Positions 51,961 to 62,480 of a DNA stretch of 64,000 nucleotides are shown one piece after another (position 1 is the stretch's first letter; each line of letters opens with the position of its first letter). The notes below the pieces were generated by a model, which ran no database searches, was not told the DNA's origin, and was given only the letters and a program-made list of their open reading frames with translations. The DNA comes from Euclidia mi (Eukaryota > Arthropoda > Insecta > Lepidoptera > Erebidae): NCBI GenBank assembly GCA_944739405.2, contig OX123191.2, positions 414,830 through 478,829 of the forward strand. Reading direction: 5' to 3'. The position numbers and the translations under genes are program-made.

Positions 51961-52626
51961 TTAAGCAATTTTGTTTAAATCTTGGTGCTTATTGATTACG
52001 AAAGCGCGCGAAGTTTCATTCTTACGAACGTGAATTTTACCATATTTCACCCAGATGAAGCGGAAGTTGTTGAGCTTGACGGCTTCTCTTGCTTTATTAA
52101 GCAGTAATTTTGAATCGGCGCTTAAATGGTCGTTAACATAGACACGATTCGTTGAATCTCGAAAGCCCAAGTCATCAGCTTTTAATTCTTTGAACTTTCG
52201 TGCGGATGCTATAAAATCTTCTTTGACGTAGCGATTCATGAAACTGACAACGATCGATTTCTCCTTGGAGTTATAAGATGGAATCCTGGATACGTAGTTA
52301 ATTTGAGTCTTGAGTACTTGGTAGCCTACTTTTTGTCCCATAGTGTCTATAATTTTGAAGAGGTTTTCATCTTTTTTCTGTGGAACTCCTTTGATTTCTA
52401 CGTTATTTAAACGTGATCTTTGTTCGTTGTTCGCTAACTGAAGCTTAGCGTCGTTGAGGTTTGTCTCCAATTCAGTATATTTACGTTGGAAGTCATCAAG
52501 TTTAGCTTCTGCTTGCAGTAATCTATTAGTAAACTCGTCTATCTTCTCACTAGTAAACTGGCTCGAGATCTTTAATTCCTTTAACTCTTCCTTAATACTT
52601 TTGATGTCTTCAAATAACGATGGTCA
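51961..52626 (-). pseudogene. Non-LTR ORF1, 5'-truncated
   Basis: Minus-strand frame beginning at the element's truncated 5' end with a helical, heptad-like stretch (FEDIKSIKEELKELK, FTNRLLQAEAKLDDFQ) and continuing as LNNVEIKGVPQKKDENLFKI ... FRFIWVKYGKIHVRKNE to the stop at 51961. The coiled coil followed by an FP-protein-like C-terminal domain is typical of ORF1 in several insect CR1/Jockey-type elements. The missing N-terminus often holds a PHD-like finger in this family. Confidence 0.75.
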
Positions 52627-53462
52627 CTTTTTGCCGCTGATACGGCCGAGAAGGTATACGATCTTGCTCAACGCGGATTTAACATCGTAAACAACTGGCT
52701 AAAATATAATCTTCTAACGTTAAACGCAGATAAAACTAAATTTCTTAAATTCTCTATGCGGTAGCCACCCACTCAGTTAAGTAATAACACTTTATATGCT
52801 CATAACTGTAACGACCCGTCACTTAACCTTTGCACTTGCCCTGTTATCCATAATACCACTAACATTAAATACTTAGGAATAATACTTGACGAGTGCCTCT
52901 GTTTTAAGCAACATATAGCCCTAACTTCTAGGATACGTAAACTTTTCTTCATTTTTAAAAAGCTCCGTTATATAGCAGATAATAAGCTTATCATACGTGT
53001 ATATCAGGCCCTATGTCAGTCTATTATACAGTATTGTATCACATCATGGGGCGGGGCTCCAAAATCCATAATGTTGCCGATTGAACGGGCCCAAAGAGCA
53101 CTTCTAAAAGTGGCAACCTGTAGGCTTTTCGGTTTCCCACGCACCGCCTATATGAACTATGTAATGTACGACAGCTTTTCGTAATGTATCTTGTCCTAAA
53201 ACAGCACACTACGCTAACTTATGACACTAATCTCACTAACAATAAGAGGCGTAAAGATATTGTATGTACTGCACTTTCCGAATCTAAATTCGTCTTCACA
53301 AACAGGTTTTATGCTTTCTTAGGGCCTTTTATATATAACAAACTAAACAAAATACTGTTTATATATGATGTAAATTATTTCAACTGTAAGCAATTAGTAT
53401 ATAAGTATTTACAATCTTTGGATTATAAGCAGACCGAAGATTTGCTAGCAGTGCTAAAATAA
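52627..53462 (+). pseudogene. Non-LTR reverse transcriptase, C-terminal half (decayed)
   Basis: Continues exactly where 48396 left off: AADTAEKVYDLAQRG...FNIVNNWLKYNLLTLNADKTK, IKYLGIILDECLCFKQHI, VYQALCQSIIQYCITSWGG, and a C-terminal frame (53184-53462) ending DLLAVLK. There is a stop or frameshift around 52760 and again near 53180. After removing the nested element the two halves join as ALLF-AADT without loss. Confidence 0.85.
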
Positions 53463-54147
53463 ATTGTACCTTTGTCTTGACACTGTTATTGCATATTATA
53501 TTATAAAAATAATTCCGAACTATGCATTGGTCTTGTAGGTATTCATGTAATTATGTAACTCTATAAATAGTGTAGGTAGTAATAAGTATTCGTATATACA
53601 TTTTAATTAGTAGTAAACATAATAAACATATGATCGTGCTCTTACCGCCTGTGGCACAGGTCCAACCTAGTACAGGCACCAATTATAATCTAGTACTTAC
53701 TTACCTTAGAATTATATATACTATTTTTGTAGAAAGGTAAATAAATTATTATTATTATTAAAAATATTTCAGAAATATTGTTCTTTTTATTTATCACAGC
53801 AGTTCAGCGACTTGTTCAGTGACCCTATACAGGTACACATCATATAAATACATAAGTATTAGATACTTAATACTTACCATCAGGTGAGCGATCGATCAAT
53901 AAAATCATGTTTTATCTATGAATGTTTTCCGTTTCTCAAGATTACTTGTCTTGTAATTTACTGTAATGGATGTAAATAGAGGCCTTTATAATACATAATA
54001 TTTCATGCATGAATTGTGCAAGAATCATTAAGCATAGCTTTTATAAATTGGCGTAACACAATGAAGGGTTAAGGTTTCGAAATACGTCGCCGTTTTTAGG
54101 GGAACTCACTGCCCGCTCACGTGTTTCCTTCCTCCCTTGATCCTGGG

Positions 54148-54784
54148 TTAAGCGGGGCGTGAAAAAGCATCTCTCAAGGCCGTCAAAGTGAGGGCCGTCA
54201 TGTCACATTGCTTAACCAGCAATTGGGGATGGCGGCCTTCCCAATAGGACTTCACTGTCAGCTTACCATCAAGCAGCGTGAAGTCAATTTGACAGGTTTT
54301 TCTTAATAAAAAAAAAAGGAAAGCCTTCAGTTCGGCTTTGAATTTTACGTTATAAACTGTCATCTTTAACTCACGTGGTAATTTATTAAATATATTTATA
54401 GACATATATTTATTGTTTTGTTTTACTATATTAAGACTGGGTACACTTTTTTGCTGAAAATGTAAACGTCTCGTGCTTTCTCTTTGCTTTCTTTCTTCTA
54501 TTAATTACAAATTTTGCCAAATACATCCATGAATCTGAAACATCAGATTCATGGATGTATTTGGCAAAATTTGTTAACAATATCAGAATATAAAGGCTTG
54601 GGACTGTTAATATCTGAAAGTCCTGGAAGTACTGTCTACACGACTCATCCTGTCTTATGCCAACAATAGCTCTAATTGCTTTCTTTTGTAATATAAACGC
54701 TCTTGTGATATTGTAATTGTAGCTACCACCCCAGAACAGAACGCTATATCTGAATTTGGAATCTACGAGAGCATAGTATACCAT
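54148..54784 (-). pseudogene. Non-LTR reverse transcriptase C-terminal remnant with internal inverted duplication
   Basis: Minus-strand YALVDSKFRYSVLFWGGSYN...ILQKKAIRAIVGI is post-catalytic reverse transcriptase sequence, and MSINIFNKLPRELKM...FKAELKAFL is its C-terminal end. Between them a perfect 31-bp inverted duplication (54508-54573) adds non-native residues after YIHESD and breaks the reading. The catalytic core is absent. Confidence 0.78.
54508..54573. repeat. Perfect 31-bp inverted duplication, 4-nt spacer
   Basis: Arms 54508-54538 and 54543-54573 are exact complements (ttgccaaatacatccatg core) around 'aaca'. Confidence 0.92.
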
Positions 54785-54790
54785 TTTTAA

Positions 54791-56098
54791 ATGTTGTATA
54801 CTGACTTCACAGAGTCACTGGACAGAAGAAAGCCAGTATCAGCGATATTTTTTGATATGTCGAGCGCATTTGATTTTGTTGACCATCAGATTCTCTTGCA
54901 AAAATGTGAACTCTATGGGATAAGAGGGAACGCCCTTGACTGGCTAAAGAGCTACTTGAGAGACAGAAAGCAATGTGTAGAAATTGCATGCGTTGACACG
55001 ACACAAACCGTAAAATCGCATTACTCTACATATGAAACTAACCGTTCCGGAGTTCCTCAGGGTAGTGTGTTGGGGTCGTTATTGTTCCTATTATATATAA
55101 ACGATATCACCAAAGTCACCACCCATAAGTGTACCTTGTATGCAGATGACATTTCTGTAGCTATACCAAAAAACCAACGAAATTATGATCAGAAAACTAT
55201 GATAAACACGACCATAAATAACATCTCCACATGGCTAAACTCAAATAATCTCACAGTCAATCTGTCAAAGACAAAAATAGTACAGTTTCGTAATTATAAT
55301 AGTTCCAAATCGGACATCGCAGTAGAATACAATGGTCAAGAAATCTCAGAAGTGAACGAAATTAATTTTTTGGGTATAATGCTAGATGTACATTGTAACT
55401 GGAAAGCTCATATTAAACAAGTGTGTAATCGTATAAACCGATTCATGTACGCTCTGAAAAAACTGAGTATTCTTGCTAGTGAAAAAACCGCTATAATTGC
55501 ATACCACGGATATGTAGCGTCGGTACTGAGATATGGTCTGTTACTTTGGGGTAACTCAATAGAAATAAGCAGGGTCATGATATGTCAAAAAAATGTATCA
55601 GAGCAATTTGTGGTGCAGCTCCTCTAGATTCTTGTAGACCTCTATTCAAAAGATTAGGAATACTCACCATTACTTGTTTATATATTTATGAGATTGGGAT
55701 TTTTGTTAGAACACACCCAAACCAATTTACAAAGGTTATCGAAAATAAGAATTTTCTCTCAAGGGATACAACAAAGCTAGCATTACCACAAATATTTTTT
55801 ATGTTAGATTTTCACGAACCAATTGTGGTAAAAATATGTTTATTAAAAGAACCTGTAGTTTGTACAACAAGATCGCTGTAAACAACAATATAGACATCCT
55901 TCACCTTTCTTTACATCAATTCAAAATTAATGTACACAAATTGTTTACATAATTGTCAGATGTTACCATACTTAAACAAGCATAAGTAACTTGTGGAAAC
56001 TGTTTTAGATTAAGTTGGAACTATATATCTTTAACTGTATTCTCTTTTTGTGATATCTGTTTGTTTCCCAAATAAATAAATAAATAAATAAATAAATA
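54791..56098 (+). pseudogene. Plus-strand non-LTR reverse transcriptase, 5'-truncated
   Basis: Open for 278 codons from 54791: KPVSAIFFDMSSAFDFVDHQ, RSGVPQGSVLGSLLFLLYIN, CTLYADDISVA, INFLGIMLDVHCNWKAHI. A frameshift near 55590 moves the frame to SKKCIRAICGAAPLDSCRPLF, and another near 55840 leads to the C-terminus (YNKIAVNNNIDILHLSLHQF, ending at about 55951). It then has a 3'UTR and an (AAAT)n tail at 56074-56098. The endonuclease and first reverse transcriptase motifs are missing. It lies head to head with the minus-strand remnant ending at 54784. Confidence 0.85.
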
Positions 56099-56460
56099 TC
56101 CACTACTCTATATCAAAGAAACAGTAGCTGCATGACGATTAAGGTTTATAATAAGATACCAAAAGCTGTAAGAGAGCTTCCGCTAAAGCAATTCAAAAGC
56201 TCTCTGAAAAAATGGTTAATTGAGAAATGTTTTTATAATCTACAAGAATATTTTTCACATAAAGATAAAATAATGTAACTACAATTTTTTTTTTTTTATT
56301 AATTATTGTATCTGACATTTGTAACTGCAACTGAACCAATTTATTATTTATTATGCACAGTATTATTAAATTCTATGTAATGTTTGTAACAAATTCTATA
56401 CCTATCTATTTATTATACTTAGTTTTTAATTTTGTGTTGAAATGTAATGGATTTAATTTT
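56099..56460 (+). pseudogene. Second non-LTR 3' end fragment
   Basis: Directly after the tail of the previous element: MTIKVYNKIPKAVRELPLKQ then FKSSLKKWLIEKCFYNLQEYF to a stop at ~56278, the conserved C-terminus of another Jockey/CR1-type element, followed by an AT-rich 3'UTR. Confidence 0.75.
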
Positions 56461-56471
56461 AATTATTGATT

Positions 56472-56690
56472 ACTAGAGGACGCCAGCAGCTACGCCTGCA
56501 TTTTTTTAATTTACTTACCCGTTTTGGCCGATTCCGTGGGAATTTCAGGAAATCCCTTCTTAGTGCACCCTTACGGTCCCCAAGGAACATACATGTCAAA
56601 TTTCAGCTTCCTGCGCCCAATAGTTTCGGCTGTAGCGTGTCTGTCAGTCAGTCAGTAACGCAAGGATTTTATATATTAAGATTGTCTATT
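56472..56690 (+). repeat. Interspersed repeat with (GTCA)n, copy 1
   Basis: ctagaggacgccagcagcta...gtcagtcagtcagtaacgca; a second copy at 59148-59375 has the same layout. Common lepidopteran-type short repeat; class uncertain. Confidence 0.65.
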
Positions 56691-57039
56691 TTTAAATATA
56701 TTATATTATAAGATTATCAATTGGTTATTGTCTATTTTTGATTATTGATTATTGTCTTTTTTATTATTGATTATTATCTATTTTGATTATTGATTACTGT
56801 CTATTTTTCTGACATGATTATGTGAAAACCTTTAATATCATTATTTAATGTGATGAAATTATTATAATCATTTGTGGTATATATAATGAATGGGTAGTTT
56901 AATAAATTATGATTGTTGCTCCTCTCTAATTTTGCATGCCGAATTCAGGTGAAACATGCTGTACGTATTATTAACAACATACCATCTTGTAAAACTTTAA
57001 CCGTGTTTCGAGCAAATAAATATTCTTATTCTTATTCGT
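56691..57039. other. AT-rich sequence with a non-LTR tail
   Basis: No gene. (TTATTGTCTATTTTGA)-like short repeats at 56710-56810, then gcaaataaatattcttattc at 57012, probably the (TTCTTA)n tail of a lost plus-strand element. Confidence 0.5.
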
Positions 57040-58400
57040 TTCTGAGGCTTCTAAGCACATAACAAGCAGAGCTTATAGCACCATCTAAATTTGTTAGCTA
57101 ATTTTTCCAATTTAGGTGTTCATCTACATGTATCCCTAGGAACTTTATTTGTTCCACTACCCTAACTCTGTCACCATTTAAAGCACAATGAAGCTGGTCC
57201 CTGTTCCTAGCTGTCGATCGAAATAACATTAAATTAGTTTTGTTAGAATTTAATTTAAGACTATTGACTGTAAACCTCTTGTGGAATATTTATAGCGCTT
57301 CATTTACCTTCAGCTGAAGATTATCAATATTGTCCGCCGATATAATGGCATTTGTGTCATCCACGAACATGATTGTTTGTATATCCATCTGTGAGATTTC
57401 AGTGACGTAGTTTATTAAATCGTTTATGAAAACAATGAAAAATATTGGACCCAAAATAGAGCCTTGCGGCAGGCCCGTTTTTATTGGTATTAATTTAGAT
57501 TTGAAACTCTCCTCACAGTTAATTTTGCCATCACTACCCTGCTCAGTTTTTACATCTTTTATTTCTACATACATTTTTCTATTTTCTAAATAAGATCTTA
57601 AGAGATTACCCTCTGTACCCCTAACGCCATAATGATCAAGCTTTTTTAGCAATAGTTCGTGGTTTACGTTGTCAAATGCAGAGCTTAGATCCAAGAATAG
57701 ACCAGCCACTTTCTTCTTTCGGTCCATTTCATTCACAACACACCCAACCAGTGCCTGAATTGCATCCTGTGTCCCAACATTCCTCTGATAACCATACTGA
57801 TTTAGATTCAACACTCTATTTAAGTTAAGATGCCTAAGCAACATAGTCTTTATCAACCTCTCAAAAATCTTAGACAAGGTTGGAAGCAGTGAGATTGGCC
57901 TATACATGAATGGATCTCTTTTTGAACCTTTTTTATGTACTGGTATTATCTTAGCCACTTTAAACTGGTCAGGAAAGGAACCCCTATGAAAGCAGTCATT
58001 GTAGAGATTGCACAGAGGCTCTGCTAATATATCAATATTTTCCTTTACTATTGTAATGGGCATCTCATCATAGCCACAAGATGTTTTATTTTCCATTTTG
58101 TTTACTAATTTGAATACCTCGTTTGGAGTGACTGGATCCCATTTAATCTGGTTTAAAATTTTTGAGGTATTTTGCTCTAAAATTTCAATCACCTCTGGCG
58201 AATAGCCAAGAGTTTTACAGTAGTTTCGACTGAATTCCTCTGCAAATACATTAACCACAATCTCTGGATTTGTTACAATGCTATTATGGGATTTAAGAAT
58301 TATTTTCTCTCTCAAATGTTGTTCCTTATTCCTATACCTGTTTATGACCTTCCAAATGTTTCTTGATAGCAATGAAGGAATACTTCCCTTTGCAGCTCCT
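57040..58400 (-). pseudogene. Non-LTR reverse transcriptase core remnant
   Basis: Minus-strand frame of 360 codons (58372-57290): CGYDEMPITIVKEN, AKIIPVHKKGSKRDPFMYRP, YGYQRNVGTQDAI, LFLDLSSAFDNVNHELL, TGLPQGSILGPIFFIVFIND, and MFVDDTNAI, in which the usual FADD or YADD is FVDD. After the stop at 57290 the protein continues in another frame (FTVNSLKLNSNKTNLMLF ... IKFLGIHVDEHLNW) to about 57050. No endonuclease upstream. Probably a 5'- and 3'-truncated Jockey/CR1-type element. Confidence 0.85.
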
Positions 58401-59147
58401 TACAAAGATAACATGTAAAACCATTATACTGGCAGTTAAAAAGAGTGGCCACGAGTTTTATTGCGCGTTCTTTCTCGTGGTTCTACCTATTGCATTGCGA
58501 ACGTGGCAGTCAATGTAAATGTAGAATCATCTGGTAATTAACTTTAATTTTTGAAGTTCATAAGCGTCACTTTGTGGCCTAAATGAATAAATGATTTTGA
58601 CTTTGACTTCTCTTTTAGGCATATTCCACGTAGTACGTACATATCTGGACGCTTCGGTCCCTGACGGAAGTATCGAACAACTAATCATTCTTTCTTTTTC
58701 ATTGCAGTCTCCTTCCTGCTTCTGCTTCTTCTCTTACCTACGACGACAGGCCGTTTGTAGTGCTGAGATGACACGTCGGGCAGTTAACTTCAGATGACCA
58801 CTTACACATGACGAAGACCGGTGGTATAACATTATTGTATGATGCTCTTAAATTTTCGACGAGTGTTTAATAAATTAGTCAGTAATTTTATACATTTTCT
58901 TCGTTTTATGGACCAAATAATATACTTATGATTAGAAGATCGACACCAAGCGGGTCGTCTGAGCTTTGAGGACGGCCCCTTTCACATTTAGTACTCACCT
59001 CATAGATTTAATATAGGTACCTAACCATACAGTGAGTATTTTAAGTTACTGCTTACGCCTGAGGCGAATTGGCGGAAGTTTGTGTCCAGCAGTGGCCTTC
59101 AAAAGGCTGATGATGATTTATAGGTCAATGGTTATTTGTTTTATTAG
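58401..59147. other. Intergenic DNA with non-LTR tails
   Basis: No gene. 58557-58610 is the second copy of the (TTTGAC)n-type tail. 59075-59115 (ttggcggaagtttgtgtccagcagtgg..gctgatgatgat) resembles an RTE-type 3' end. Confidence 0.5.
58557..58610 (+). repeat. Non-LTR 3' tail remnant, second copy
   Basis: gttcataagcgtcactttgt then ggcctaaatgaataaatgat and tttgactttgac, matching 46535-46597. Confidence 0.65.
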
Positions 59148-59375
59148 ACTACAGGATGGCCGCAGCTACGCTCGCACATTCTTTATAATTTAACCGTCTC
59201 TGCTCATCCTGTGGGGATTTTCGGGCAATACCTTCTCAGACTTGTCAGTGCACTTCTGCGGTTCCCACAAAACATACATGCCAAATTACAGCTTCTTGTG
59301 CCCTGTAGTTTTGGCTGTAGCTTGTTGGTCATTTGGTCAGTCAGTCAGTAACGCAATAATTTTATAAATGTCACT
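59148..59375 (+). repeat. Interspersed repeat with (GTCA)n, copy 2
   Basis: Diverged copy of 56472-56690, ending gtcagtcagtcagtaacgca. Confidence 0.65.
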
Positions 59376-60359
59376 GTAAAATTTCAAAAACCGTTACATT
59401 ATAATATATCTAGCGAGATTGTAATCTATACATAAACTGTGATCATTCAATAGAGTTCACTATTTAACATATTATTTTTCGTACATTAGGTATATTCTAG
59501 CACTGAAATCGTTTTGTAAAGGTTTTTGCAATTTTATTTTACTACTAGCTTTCGCCCGCGGCTTCGCCAGCATAATATTTTAATAAAAAGTGGACCATGT
59601 ACTTCCCCGGGTTTCAGACTATCCATGTCAAATTTCATCACAAACGGCTCTGTAGATTAGCCGTGTGGCATACATATAAACAGATTATTCAGAAAAAATA
59701 CTTTTGTTTTCACAAACGAACTTCAGGTAAAGATTAGTATGTAGGTATATTATTAAAGTTATGAAGAGCTTATATACCTACTGAGTTTAACAGCAGCATA
59801 AATAAAATCTGAAAGCATTAGGTATCTCAAAGTACATATCAGACAATCAGACCGTCCCTCCGCCTCGCTGTGCTTAAGCGCACTAATTCATAGAAAGCTC
59901 TTTTAATGACGCTACGCTTAGGCCAGATATATCGTGATAACTTTTAACTATTCGTCCAAACTACTTACTGTAAAAGACAAAGTTAATCTACATTAAATAC
60001 TGAAGGCAATAAATCTATCAATTTTGTAACCAATTTTATAACTACTCTAGAATGAGCATTGTAAAAAATATATATATATTTTTTTTGATCTCATACTGTT
60101 TTATTACAATAAAAATGATGTAGTTACGTTACGAGTATGTACTAAAAGCTAAAAAAGTAATTCGGTAAGTTCTAGCCAGCAGATCGCACCAATCTTCTCA
60201 TCAATCTGGGGTATTGATCAGTCAAATATAAAATCGTTAGGCAAGTGAAATTTCTATCATAATGTTTACTCTGGATACGCTACGCCCAAAATTATTTTTT
60301 TCAATTAATAATTTTTTCATGTTTTCAGTTTTGTTGTTAGCTGGCACTTCTCATTCTAT
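59376..60359. other. Intergenic DNA with common repeat
   Basis: No gene. 59545-59720 (ctagctttcgcccgcggctt...) is the well-known 'cgcccgcggcttcgcc' insect repeat with a later acatataaaca tail. The rest is AT-rich. Confidence 0.5.
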
Positions 60360-61999
60360 TTTCATAGTGAGCCCTTTTCTGCCAGTCAAGCCCTGTCATT
60401 CGATACCCATATTGAGGTATTTGTGGAAAATAGGTAATCCACCATTTTGTGGCGGCAGTCATCTTGGATTTTTCATAGTGAGCCCTATACTACCAATCAA
60501 GCCCTTTCATTCGATACCCATATTGAGGTATTTGTGGAAAATAGGTAATCCGCCATTTTGCAGCGTCAGCCATCTTGGATTTTTCATTGTGAGCTCTATT
60601 CTACGAATCAAGCCCTTTCATTTGATACCCATATTGAGGTATTTGTGGAAAATAAGTAATCCACCATTTTTTGGCGGCAGCCATCTTAGATTTTTCATAG
60701 TGAGCTCTATTCTACCAATCAAGCCCTTGCATTTGATACCCATATTGAGGTATTTGTGGAAAATATGTAATCCGCCATTTTGCGGCGACAGCCATCTTGG
60801 ATTTTTCATAGTGAGCTCTATTCTACGAATCAAGCCCTTTGATTCGATACCCATATTGAGTTATTTGTGGAAAATATGTAAACCGCCATTTTGCTGCGAC
60901 AGCCATCTTGGATTTTTCAAAGTGAGCTCTATTCTACCAATCAAGCCTTTTCATTTGATACCCATATAAAAGTATTTCTGAAAAATAAGTAATCCGGCAT
61001 TTTGTGGCGGTAGCCATCTTGGTTTTTTTATAGTGAGGTCTATTCTACCAATCAAGCCCGTTCATTTGATACCCATATTGAAGTATTTGTGGAAAATATG
61101 TAGTCCGCCATTTTGCGGCGACAGCCATCTTGGATTTTTCATAGTGAGCTCTATTCTACGAATCAAGCCCTTTGATTCGATACCCATATTGAGGTATTTG
61201 TGGAATATAGGTAATCCACCATTTTGTGGCGGCAGCCATCTTGGATTTTTCATAGTGAGCCCTATTCTACCAATCAAGCCCTTTCATTCGATACCCATAT
61301 TGAGGTATTTGTGGAAAATAAGTCATCCGCCATTTTGCAGCGACAGCCATCTTGGATTTTTCATAGTGAGCTCTATTCTACGAATCAAGCCCATTCATTT
61401 GATACCCATATTGAGGTATTTGTGGAAAATAAGTAATCCGCCATTTTGTGGCGGCGGCCATCTTGGATTTTTCGTGGTGAGCTCCCGTATTTGTGGAAAA
61501 TAAGTCATCCGCCATTTTGCAGCGACAGCCATCTTGGATTTTTCATAGTGAGCCCTATTCTACCAATCAAGCCCTTTCATTCGATACCCATATTGACGTA
61601 TTTGTGGAAAATATGTAATCAGCCATTTTGTGGCGACAGCCATCTTGGATTTTTTATAGTGAGCTCTATTCTACGAATCAAGCCCTTTCATTTGAGACCG
61701 GTATTGAGGTATTTATGGAAAATAAGTGATCCGCCATTTTGTGGCTGCGGACATCTTGGATTTTTCATAGTGAGGTATATTCTACCTATCAAGCCCTTTC
61801 ATTTGATACCCATATTGAGGTATTTGTGGAAAATATGTAATCAGCCATTTTGTGGCGACAGCCATCTTGGATTTTTTATAGTGAGCTCTATTCTACGAAT
61901 CAAGCCCTTTCATTTGATACCCGTATTGAGGTATTTATGGAAAATAAGTAATCCGCCATTTTGTGACGGTGGCCATCTTGAATTTTTCATAGTGAACTT
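60360..61999. repeat. 111-bp tandem satellite, 15 units
   Basis: Units start at 60360 and then every 111 bp (60471, 60582, 60693, 60804, 60915, 61026, 61137, 61248, 61359, 61470), then one short 71-bp unit, then 61541, 61652, 61763, 61874 and an edge at 61985. Each has ttcatagtgagctctattct ... gaggtatttgtggaaaata ... gccattttgtggcggcagcc-atcttgga. Because 111 is a multiple of three, frames stay open on both strands (37-residue repeats such as IPILRYLWKI). I regard these as satellite reading frames, not a gene. Confidence 0.93.
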
Positions 62000-62480
62000 T
62001 TTATGATAAACAATTTCACCGTACATTATCTTCAAGTAACTTTAACGGTTTAGGCAACGCACGCGAAGACAGCTTTCAGAGCTCAGGATTTTTCCCGACT
62101 TAGTTGATAATTTTCCTTATATTATGGCAACATTATACAAAATCTTTATAAATTGTAGCCTATGTGTTATTCTGATGTATAAACTATATTACTGTAAAGT
62201 TTCATCCAAATCCGTTCAGTAGTTTTTGCGTGAAAGAGTAACAAACATCCATACATCCATCCATCCATCCATCTATACATACATCTTCACAAACTTACAC
62301 ATTTATAATATTAGTAGGATGACACCAGTCATAACCCTATCACCTAGTAATCTTTAAACAATTCGTGTATTTGGGGTAAATAAATAAAAAATAAGAATAT
62401 TACTCTTAATAGCTATTTATTTTAATGACTGTGAGAGAGTGTAACATTATTAACTAAAGCGCTAATATAATATAAATGCG
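62000..62480. other. Intergenic DNA downstream of the LRR gene
   Basis: 62185-62330 is a common repeat (atccgttcagtagtttttgc ... catccatccatccatc). The minus-strand polyadenylation signal aataaa for the LRR gene lies near 62415. Confidence 0.55.

Larger units (their letters stand above)
48397..52626 (-). mobile_element. Nested minus-strand non-LTR element (CR1/Jockey-like), 5'-truncated
   Basis: 4.2-kb element. Its tail is the (ATTT)n run at 48397-48421, i.e. (AAAT)n in sense. Then a 3'UTR with repeated ataaatatgtagacata units (48490-48600), ORF2 (48627-51539), a ~420-bp spacer, and a 5'-truncated ORF1 (from 51961). Flanked by a cttttt duplication, it lies inside an older reverse transcriptase gene. 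Confidence 0.88.
47600..53765 (+). mobile_element. Older plus-strand non-LTR element, interrupted by a nested element
   Basis: Decayed Jockey/CR1-type element. Reverse transcriptase sequence runs 47650-48396 and resumes at 52627 after a minus-strand insertion (48397-52626). It ends with a 3'UTR and an (ATT)n tail near 53741-53760. The left boundary is uncertain. Confidence 0.75.

Noticed and set aside
60262..62006. Open frames of 235, 156 and 186 codons over the 111-bp satellite as a repeat protein gene
   Set aside because: Both strands are equally open, frames break at ordinary positions and no start context, signal or flanking gene structure is seen.
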